Of a stretch of 34,203 nt of DNA, positions 16,424-22,393 are shown piece by piece. The notes beneath the pieces were generated by a model. The model saw nothing but the letters and a program-made list of their open reading frames with translations, did not search any database and was not told the origin of the DNA. The stretch comes from Kiritimatiellia bacterium (GTDB taxonomy: Bacteria > Verrucomicrobiota > Kiritimatiellia > RFP12 > UBA1067): assembly GCA_016284515.1 (NCBI GenBank), contig JAEEOY010000280.1, forward strand, positions 1 through 34,203, read 5' to 3'. Position numbers and translations under genes: made by a program. Numbering within the stretch: the stretch's first letter is position 1; the number at the start of each line of letters is the position of its first letter.

Positions 16424-17224
16424 ATGAAGAAAACTACAGCGAAGAAGGTTCCGGCGAAGCGCGGACGTCCGAGCAGGCAGGACAGTGTTCTGCTCGAGCG
16501 CACCGACAAGGTCGTGACGAAGGACAAGGGCACTGTGCTCAAGATCTTCGGGCCGAGCTACAAGGTGAGCGCGATCCTGAACGAGGCGATGAACGAGGCG
16601 CGCGCCGCGGAGACGGGTCTTCCCGTCGCCAAGGTGCTCGAGGTCCTCAAGATCCGCGACCACTGGTGCATCCGCCGCGAGTGGGTCGAGGGCGAGACGC
16701 TCGCCGACGTGATGGCGAAGGACAAGAAGAACCTCGTCAAGTACCTGAAGCAGTTCGTGGCGATCCAGTGCCAGGTGTTCGCGAAGACGTCCGAGCGCAT
16801 GGGCAACCTCGCCGACAAGCTCGACAAGCAGATATCGGCGTCGCCGCTCCCCAAGGAGACGCGCTACGACCTGCACATGAAGCTGCAGAGCTTTCCGCGC
16901 GGGAAGTCGCTGTGCCACGGGGACTTCAACCCCACGAACGTGATCATCACGCCGAAGGGCGACTGGCGCGTCATCGACTGGAGCCACGTGCGCCTTGGCG
17001 ATCCGCTCGCGGACGTCGCGCGCACGTACCTGCTGTTCTGGCTTTCCGGACACGTCGCGGCGGCGGAGAAGTACATGGCCCTCGCGTGCGAGGCGCTCAA
17101 GGTGAAGCTTCCCGACGTGCAGAAGTGGCTTCCGATCGTCGCCGCGGCGGAATCGTCGCGCGACCAGACGCCGAAGAACCACGAGCTCCTCCTCCACTGG
17201 GCGAGCGTCGTCGACATCGAGTAG
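16424..17224 (+). CDS. APH/choline-kinase-fold phosphotransferase-like protein with basic N-terminal tail
   Basis: A 266-residue protein of the aminoglycoside phosphotransferase/choline kinase fold. The catalytic loop reads LCHGDFNPTNVII (Brenner HGDxxxxN) and is followed by the metal-binding VIDWSHVRLGDPLADVART. The N lobe is short, with no clear glycine loop. Residues 2-20 are lysine-rich and contain RGRP, the core of an AT-hook. Members of this fold phosphorylate small molecules or sometimes proteins; the substrate is unknown, and antibiotic resistance should not be assumed. Start ATG 16424 is preceded by AGGAG (16412-16416) with 7-nt spacing. It may be read from the adhE promoter, since only 44 nt separate them and no new promoter is visible. 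Confidence 0.8.
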   Translation: MKKTTAKKVPAKRGRPSRQDSVLLERTDKVVTKDKGTVLKIFGPSYKVSAILNEAMNEARAAETGLPVAKVLEVLKIRDHWCIRREWVEGETLADVMAKDKKNLVKYLKQFVAIQCQVFAKTSERMGNLADKLDKQISASPLPKETRYDLHMKLQSFPRGKSLCHGDFNPTNVIITPKGDWRVIDWSHVRLGDPLADVARTYLLFWLSGHVAAAEKYMALACEALKVKLPDVQKWLPIVAAAESSRDQTPKNHELLLHWASVVDIE

Positions 17225-17251
17225 TCCTTCCGGCCTAGTGAAGGCACGCGA

Positions 17252-17294
17252 CGTGACGGGGTTGGCGCTGGATGACGGCACCGGCCCCGTCACG
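17252..17294 (+). repeat. 10-bp inverted repeat after the kinase-like gene
   Basis: CGTGACGGGG (17252-17261) is perfectly complementary to CCCCGTCACG (17285-17294) with a 23-nt loop. It lies 27 bp after the stop codon and 24 bp before the -35 of the hydrogenase operon. No U-tract follows. It could be a Rho-assisted 3' end or an operator. Confidence 0.5.
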
Positions 17295-17317
17295 CATGTT
17301 ATGACGCATACTTATAC

Positions 17318-17346
17318 TTGCCTAAGTTGCATGGATTTGAGATAAT
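17318..17346 (+). promoter_or_regulatory. Promoter of the sensory hydrogenase operon
   Basis: TTGCCT (17318-17323), a 17-nt spacer and GATAAT (17341-17346) preceded by TGA. The -10 ends 9 nt before the ATG at 17356 and there is no Shine-Dalgarno. An alternative TATACT lies at 17313-17318 but has a poor -35. Confidence 0.6.
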
Positions 17347-17355
17347 AATAGCGAT

Positions 17356-17613
17356 ATGGCAAAACCCAACATTGTAATCTGCATGGGCAGTTCCTGCTTC
17401 GCGCGCGGGAACGAGAAGACCGTCGAGGCGTGCGAAAGCTTTCTCGCGGAGCGCGGGCTGAAGGACGAGGTCGACGTCGATCTCGGCGCGAGCCTGTGCA
17501 CCGGGCACTGCGCGGAGGGTCCGGTCGTGGTGGTGGACGGGAAGGTCTACACCCGCGTCGATCCGCTCGTCATGCGCGACATCCTCGAAAACCTCTTTCC
17601 GAAGAAGGGATAG
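17356..17613 (+). CDS. NuoE-like [2Fe-2S] thioredoxin-fold protein (first copy)
   Basis: An 85-residue stand-alone [2Fe-2S] protein of the NuoE/thioredoxin-like ferredoxin family, the fold used as an electron-transfer module beside NADH-linked hydrogenases. The four ligands follow the family pattern: CMGSSC (Cys-x4-Cys) near the N terminus and CTGHC (Cys-x3-Cys) near residue 50. It lacks the N-terminal helical domain of full NuoE. It is the first gene of the sensory hydrogenase operon, ending 3 nt before the next ATG. It probably exchanges electrons with the hydrogenase encoded next to it. The start directly follows the promoter, suggesting a leaderless message. Confidence 0.88.
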   Translation: MAKPNIVICMGSSCFARGNEKTVEACESFLAERGLKDEVDVDLGASLCTGHCAEGPVVVVDGKVYTRVDPLVMRDILENLFPKKG

Positions 17614-17616
17614 AAT

Positions 17617-19365
17617 ATGCTCTCGAGTCCAGTTTACACTACGGAAAACGAGTGCCAGGACTGCTATAAGTGCGTCCGGCATTGTCCCGTGAAGGCGATC
17701 CGCATCGTCGACGGCAAGGCGAGCGTGATCCCCGAATCGTGCGTCGCCTGCGGAGAGTGCGTCAAGGTCTGCCCCGCGCACGCGAAGAAGATTAGGAGCG
17801 ACCTCGCGCGATTGCAGGAGCTCGTTGCGTCCGGCGCGACGCTGTACGCGTCCGTCGCGCCGAGCTTCGCCGGCTACTTCAAGGGCGTGACGATCGGGCA
17901 GCTCGCCGCGGCGCTCAAGGCCGCGGGATTCGCGGGCGTTAGCGAGACGGCGCACGGCGCGGAATCCGTGAGCGCGCACGTCTCGAAGCTCCTCGACGAG
18001 ACGGACTCACCGCTCGTCATCTCGTCCGCCTGTCCGGCGGCGGTGGACATGGTTCGCAAGTACCTGCCCGGCTACGCCGAGTTCATCTCGCCGCTGCCCT
18101 CGCCCGTGCGCGCGCACTGTAGGCTCATCAAGGAGAAGTACGGACACAACGCGAAGGTCGTCTTCTTCGGACCGTGCGCCGCGAAGAAGAACGAGTCCGA
18201 CGCGCATCCCGACGAGCTTGCGCTCGCCGTCATCTTCCCCGCGCTTGAGCAGTTCCTCGCGGAGAAGGGCATCGCGTTCGGCGAGGAGGCGGAGCTCGCG
18301 CTCGGTCCCGCCGAGGAAGGGCGCTTCTACTCCGTCGAAGGCGGAATGAACGACACGCTGCGCGACGGAAAGAACGACGTCAGATATGTCTCCGTCTCGG
18401 GGCTTGAGGATTTCCGCAGGATGCTCGAGGACTTCGACCCCGCGGAGTTCAAGCTGCATCCGGAGAAGTTCACGCGCAAGCTGTTCGTCGAGGTGCTGGC
18501 GTGTCCGGGCGGATGCGTCAACGGACCCGCCATGCCGCGCGGCGCGTCGGGACTTGCGACCTTGTTCGCGACGGACGCCACCGCGCCAATTCGCGCGTCC
18601 TCTTCGCGCTGCTACTCGCACTGCGGGACGTCCGCATATCCCGCCGCGGCGGTTGTGGACGACGAGCCGGACGAGGCGGCGATCGCCGGCGCGCTCGCGC
18701 GCGTCGGGAAGACGACGAAGGCGGACGAGATCAACTGCGGCGCGTGCGGATACAACTCGTGCCGCGAGTTCGCGAAGGCGCTCCTCGCCGGGAAGGCGGA
18801 GGAGGCGATGTGCCACATCTACCTCAAGAAGAACTTCCAGCGCACGTCGAACGCGCTCATCAAGTACATCCCCGCGGGCGTAGTGATGGTCGACGCGAAG
18901 GGGCTCATCGTCGAGTGCAACCGCCTCTTCGCGGAGATGGCGGGCGCGCTCGGGGAGTACGACGCGCTCGGCAACCTCGACGGACTCGGCGTTGACGCCT
19001 TCATGCCCGACTTCACGGAGCTCTTCGCGGGCGCGGTGGAGCACGGCAGCGAAATCGTCAAGTACCGGCAGCAGTGGAACGGACGCATCGTGACGATAAG
19101 CGTGTTCCCGATCAGCGTCGGAAAGTTCGCGGGCGCGGTCGTTCAGGACGTCACGAAGAACGAGGGACGCCGCGAGGAGATCGCCGCGAAGGCGCGTGAC
19201 GTCATCCGCAAGAACGTCTACACAGTCCAGCAGGTGGCGCGCCTTTTCGGCGAGCACATCGCGGAGACGGAGATCATGCTCAACGAGATCGCGGGCGCGT
19301 ACGAGTCGCAGACCGTCGGCAAGCGTCTGCGCCAAGGCGGAAGCGAGGAGTACCTGAATGGCTGA
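17617..19365 (+). CDS. PAS-containing sensory-type [FeFe] hydrogenase (HydS-like)
   Basis: A 582-residue modular [FeFe] hydrogenase. Residues about 8-55 carry two [4Fe-4S] ferredoxin motifs (CQDCYKCVRHCP, CVACGECVKVCP). The H-cluster domain (about 65-310) keeps the four cubane ligands: Cys139 in L1 (SSACPA), Cys187 in L2 (GPCAAKKNE), and Cys296 and Cys300 in L3 (ACPGGC). The Cys before Cys139, which relays protons in catalytic enzymes, is Ala138. Residues about 374-396 form a further Fe-S domain (CGACGYNSC), and about 405-520 a PAS domain. This build matches putative sensory (group C, HydS) hydrogenases, including Thermotoga maritima HydS with the same Cys-to-Ala change. An AAGGGA Shine-Dalgarno is 6 nt upstream, and the gene overlaps the phosphatase gene by 8 nt. 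Confidence 0.9.
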   Translation: MLSSPVYTTENECQDCYKCVRHCPVKAIRIVDGKASVIPESCVACGECVKVCPAHAKKIRSDLARLQELVASGATLYASVAPSFAGYFKGVTIGQLAAALKAAGFAGVSETAHGAESVSAHVSKLLDETDSPLVISSACPAAVDMVRKYLPGYAEFISPLPSPVRAHCRLIKEKYGHNAKVVFFGPCAAKKNESDAHPDELALAVIFPALEQFLAEKGIAFGEEAELALGPAEEGRFYSVEGGMNDTLRDGKNDVRYVSVSGLEDFRRMLEDFDPAEFKLHPEKFTRKLFVEVLACPGGCVNGPAMPRGASGLATLFATDATAPIRASSSRCYSHCGTSAYPAAAVVDDEPDEAAIAGALARVGKTTKADEINCGACGYNSCREFAKALLAGKAEEAMCHIYLKKNFQRTSNALIKYIPAGVVMVDAKGLIVECNRLFAEMAGALGEYDALGNLDGLGVDAFMPDFTELFAGAVEHGSEIVKYRQQWNGRIVTISVFPISVGKFAGAVVQDVTKNEGRREEIAAKARDVIRKNVYTVQQVARLFGEHIAETEIMLNEIAGAYESQTVGKRLRQGGSEEYLNG

Positions 19366-20545
19366 CGACCTCTTCATCGAGATGGAGGCCGCCCAGTACA
19401 CCAAGACCGGGCAGGGCGCGTGCGGAGACGACGTCAGGTTCATGACCGTCGAGAAGGAGAACCGGCACCTCGTGGCACTCTCCGACGGACTCGGCAGCGG
19501 CGTCAAGGCGAACGTGCTCGCGACGATGACGACCTCGATGGCGATCAAGTTCCTCGAGTCGAACGTCCCGATGCTCGAGGCGGTCGAGATCATCATGGAC
19601 TCGCTTCCGATATGCGAGGTCAGGAAGATCGGCTACGCGACGTTCTCGCTCTTCGACTTCCGCCTCGGCGGAAAGGCGCGCATCAGCGAGATGGGCAACC
19701 CCGGCTACATCCACCTCCGGGGCACGGAGGAGATCGCGCCGCTCAAGGACGAGCAGATCGCCTCCTCTCACTGGCCCGACCGTGAGGTGAGGGAGTGCGA
19801 GGCCGACTTCCGCGCGGGAGACCGCATCATCATGTGCTCCGACGGCGTCACGCAGTCGGGACTTGGCGTCCGCAAGGACATGAAGTTCGGCTGGCGTCGC
19901 TCGGGCGTCCTCAAGTTCGCGCAGGAGAAGATCGCCGCCGACCCCGACATCTCGGCGCGCGACCTGAGCGCGGCGATCGCGCGCGAGGCGCTCTTCCTAA
20001 CGCCGGGCGGATGCAAGGACGACATCAGCTGCGTCGTCTGCTACCTGCGGCGTCCGCGCGTCATGCGCGTCCTGACGGGTCCGCCGTTCTACAAGGACCA
20101 CGACGCGGACTACGCGCGCAAGGCGACGCTCGGATTCGACCACGTCGTGATCTGCGGCGGAACGACCGCGAACATCATGGAGCGTGAGCTCGGCGTCAAG
20201 GTGAAGGTGAAGCTCTCGGACATGAAGTCGTCCGGCGGGCTCCCGCCCGTCGGGACGATGGAGGGCGTCGGAATAGCGACGGAGGGCATCCTCACGCTTG
20301 GACGCGTCCTCTCGGCGCTCGAGCAGATGCGCCCCCCGGAGCGCGAGCCCGCGGCCGCGCGCGCGATTCTCGAGCGAATGATGCGGCACGACCGCATCGA
20401 GTTCGTAATCGGCACGAAGGTGAACGAGTCGCACCAGGACCCGAACATTCCGCAGGACCTGGAGCTCCGCCGCTCCGTCGTCAAGCGCATGTGCGCCGCG
20501 CTCGAGAAGAACTACCGCAAGAAAGTCACCGTAGATTACTACTGA
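19358..20545 (+). CDS. SpoIIE/PP2C-type protein phosphatase, hydrogenase-linked
   Basis: A 395-residue protein. Residues about 5-230 are a PP2C-like SpoIIE phosphatase domain, which dephosphorylates Ser/Thr-phosphoproteins with two metal ions. Metal-binding Asp residues are visible in CGDDVRF (Asp25), LSDGLGSG (Asp43), MCSDGVT and CKDDISCVV. Residues about 240-395 form an extra domain I do not recognise, including VLTGPPFYKDHDADYARKA and HVVICGGTTANIMERELG; GGTTAN suggests a nucleotide- or anion-binding loop. No transmembrane or sensor domain is fused, so the signal should come from the preceding hydrogenase, whose gene it overlaps by 8 nt. No substrate or opposing anti-sigma kinase is apparent in the window. 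Confidence 0.88.
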   Translation: MADDLFIEMEAAQYTKTGQGACGDDVRFMTVEKENRHLVALSDGLGSGVKANVLATMTTSMAIKFLESNVPMLEAVEIIMDSLPICEVRKIGYATFSLFDFRLGGKARISEMGNPGYIHLRGTEEIAPLKDEQIASSHWPDREVRECEADFRAGDRIIMCSDGVTQSGLGVRKDMKFGWRRSGVLKFAQEKIAADPDISARDLSAAIAREALFLTPGGCKDDISCVVCYLRRPRVMRVLTGPPFYKDHDADYARKATLGFDHVVICGGTTANIMERELGVKVKVKLSDMKSSGGLPPVGTMEGVGIATEGILTLGRVLSALEQMRPPEREPAAARAILERMMRHDRIEFVIGTKVNESHQDPNIPQDLELRRSVVKRMCAALEKNYRKKVTVDYY

Positions 20546-20566
20546 TTTCCCCGTTGCGGCGGGATA

Positions 20567-20575
20567 TGGTATAAT
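20567..20575 (+). promoter_or_regulatory. Promoter of the second hydrogenase unit, extended -10
   Basis: TGG followed by a perfect TATAAT (20570-20575), 22 nt after the phosphatase stop. No -35 hexamer is at normal spacing. The leader is short and carries TAGGAG (20595-20600) 5 nt before the ATG, so this unit can be expressed independently of the sensory operon. Confidence 0.65.
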
Positions 20576-20605
20576 ATCAGGATAAGTCACAGATTAGGAG
20601 ACATC

Positions 20606-20869
20606 ATGGACAAGATCAAAGTCGAGGTTTGCTGCGGGACGGCGTGCTATCTGCTTGGCGCCGCCAATCTCATGTCGCTTGAGGACATGCTGCCCGAGAA
20701 CTGCCGTGGCAGGGTCGAGGTCGAGGCGAAGACGTGTCTCGAGCTCTGCGAGAAGGAGAACCTCGGCGGCGCGCCGTACGTGAGGTTCAACGACACCGAG
20801 ATCATGGCGCAGGCGACTCCCGAGAAGGTGCTCGCGCGCATCTCGGAACTAGTGGAAGGGGTTGCCTGA
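20606..20869 (+). CDS. NuoE-like [2Fe-2S] thioredoxin-fold protein (second copy)
   Basis: An 87-residue [2Fe-2S] protein of the same family as the product encoded at 17356. The ligand pattern is CCGTAC (with an additional Cys at the first position) and CLELC. Apart from the fold and ligands the two copies differ clearly, so they are not a recent duplication. It has a strong Shine-Dalgarno and its own extended -10 promoter. Its stop is one base before the ATG of the hydrogenase gene, so the pair is translationally coupled. The likely role is an electron-transfer partner for that hydrogenase. Confidence 0.86.
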   Translation: MDKIKVEVCCGTACYLLGAANLMSLEDMLPENCRGRVEVEAKTCLELCEKENLGGAPYVRFNDTEIMAQATPEKVLARISELVEGVA

Positions 20870-20870
20870 C

Positions 20871-22265
20871 ATGCTCAACGGCTCGACCTTCATCCGCCGC
20901 GAACTGATGATTCGCATCGTGCGCGCCTTCGACGACGGCACGCTGGAGACGGAGCTCGACAAGATTCCGGTCAAGCTCAGGCCCAAGAACTCCATCTCCT
21001 CGCGTTGCTGCGTCTACCACGACCGCGCGATACTCAAGTACCGCCTGATGGCGCTACTTGGCGTTTCGGTGGAGGACGAGACCGACGAGACGAAGGCTCT
21101 TTCGGCCTACTACGCCGAGAAGGCGTGGGGCGGCGGCACGAACGAGACGAAGCCCAAGACGCCGCTTAGCGTCTGCGGTCCCGCGTGCAGCGGCTGCCCG
21201 GACGCGAAGGTAGTCTCCACGCCGAACTGCCGCGGATGCTTTGCGCGCCCGTGCGTCTATAACTGCCCTAAGAAGGCGATCTCCATCGTCGGCGGTCAGT
21301 CGGTGATCGACCAGTCGCTCTGCATCAAGTGCGGCAAGTGCATCACCGCATGCCCGTACCACGCGATCGTGAAGACGTCCGTCCCGTGCGAGGAGGCGTG
21401 CCCCGTGGGGGCGATCCGCAAGAACGAGCACGGCGTCGCGGAGATCGACTTCGCGCGGTGCATCTTCTGCGGGAAGTGCTTTGCGGCGTGTCCGTTTGCG
21501 GCCGTCATGGAGCGCTCCCAGCTCGTTGACGTGCTCGCGGCGATGAAGCGCGGCGAGAAGCTCGTCGCGATGATAGCGCCCGCCGCGGAGAAGCAGTTCC
21601 CCGGCAAGATCGAGCAGCTTCTCGCCGCCTGCGCGAAGGCCGGCTTCAAGGACGTCATGGAGGTCGCGCTCGGCGCGGAGAAGACGACCGAGCATGAGAC
21701 GGCTGAGTTCATAGAGCGCATGGAGAAGGACCAGAAGACGTTCATGACGACGTCGTGCTGCCCCGCGTGGGTGAACCTCGTCGGCAAGCACATGCCCGAC
21801 CTCATCGACCACGTTTCGCTCACGCCGAGTCCGATGATCTACGCGCGCGAGCTCGTGAAGGCGAAGGATCCGGACGCGAAGACGGTCTTCATCGGACCCT
21901 GCGTCGCGAAGCGCAGCGAGGCGCGCCGAAAGGACGTCGACTACGTGCTGTCCTTCGAGGAGCTCGGCGCGATACTCGCCGGACGCAAGATCGACGTCAT
22001 AGCGTGCGAGCCGTGGCCGGTGGAGCGTCCCGCGAACCCGACCGCGCGCAACTACGCGCGGAGCTGCGGCGTGACGGACGCGGTTCTCGACGAGGCGACA
22101 TCGAAGATCCCGGGCTTCAAGCTGAACGCGAAGCAGATCAACGGCATCGACAGGAAGACCTGCACCATGGTGAAGCTCCATGCCTCAGGGAAGATTCCCG
22201 TGAACTTCCTCGAGGTTATGGCCTGCCCCGGCGGATGCCAGAACGGGCCATGCTCGCTTTCGTAA
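20871..22265 (+). CDS. [FeFe] hydrogenase, group B-like, catalytic type
   Basis: A 464-residue [FeFe] hydrogenase. The N-terminal segment FIRRELMIRIVRAFDDGTLE and CCVYHDRAILKYR is typical of group B enzymes. Three or more Cys clusters follow (CGPACSGCPD, CIKCGKCITACP, CIFCGKCFAACP), then the H-cluster domain. L1 is TTSCCPAW with the proton-relay Cys296 present beside ligand Cys297. L2 is GPCVAKRSE (Cys344), and L3 is MACPGGC (Cys452, Cys456). It should therefore turn over H2. The ATG at 20871 is preferred over TTG 20862 because AAGGGG (20856-20861) lies 9 nt upstream. The chain ends only 8 residues after the last ligand, which is short (see findings). It is cytoplasmic with no signal peptide. 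Confidence 0.92.
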   Translation: MLNGSTFIRRELMIRIVRAFDDGTLETELDKIPVKLRPKNSISSRCCVYHDRAILKYRLMALLGVSVEDETDETKALSAYYAEKAWGGGTNETKPKTPLSVCGPACSGCPDAKVVSTPNCRGCFARPCVYNCPKKAISIVGGQSVIDQSLCIKCGKCITACPYHAIVKTSVPCEEACPVGAIRKNEHGVAEIDFARCIFCGKCFAACPFAAVMERSQLVDVLAAMKRGEKLVAMIAPAAEKQFPGKIEQLLAACAKAGFKDVMEVALGAEKTTEHETAEFIERMEKDQKTFMTTSCCPAWVNLVGKHMPDLIDHVSLTPSPMIYARELVKAKDPDAKTVFIGPCVAKRSEARRKDVDYVLSFEELGAILAGRKIDVIACEPWPVERPANPTARNYARSCGVTDAVLDEATSKIPGFKLNAKQINGIDRKTCTMVKLHASGKIPVNFLEVMACPGGCQNGPCSLS

Positions 22266-22330
22266 AAGGCGCTGCGCCACGCGCGACCACGAACGCCTGA
22301 TTCGCTGGATAAATTGCCTGGCGCGCTCGA

Positions 22331-22372
22331 TTGCGCCGTTTTCCCGCCGTGCTTTTGCACGGCGCGGCGCAA
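22331..22372 (+). repeat. Nested inverted repeat overlapping the yidC promoter
   Basis: TTGCGCCG (22331-22338) pairs with CGGCGCAA (22365-22372). Inside it CGCCGTGC (22345-22352) pairs with GCACGGCG (22357-22364) around a TTTT loop. All 16 pairs are perfect, with one 6-nt bulge. It ends 6 bp before the -10 and contains the -35. It may serve as the 3' end of the hydrogenase message, an operator, or both. Confidence 0.65.
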
Positions 22373-22384
22373 ATATGATAAAAT
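22355..22384 (+). promoter_or_regulatory. yidC promoter
   Basis: TTGCAC (22355-22360), an 18-nt spacer and TAAAAT (22379-22384) preceded by TGA. The -10 ends 9 nt before the ATG at 22394, and no Shine-Dalgarno is present. The -35 lies in the loop and right arm of a strong inverted repeat. Confidence 0.6.
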
Positions 22385-22393
22385 ATACCTTCT

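Noticed and set aside
16424-17224. Aminoglycoside resistance gene
   Set aside because: Only the fold-level APH motifs are present; the short N lobe, basic tail and metabolic context give no support for a resistance role.
20862-20870. TTG start three codons upstream for the second hydrogenase
   Set aside because: The Shine-Dalgarno AAGGGG would touch the TTG, while ATG 20871 has 9-nt spacing.
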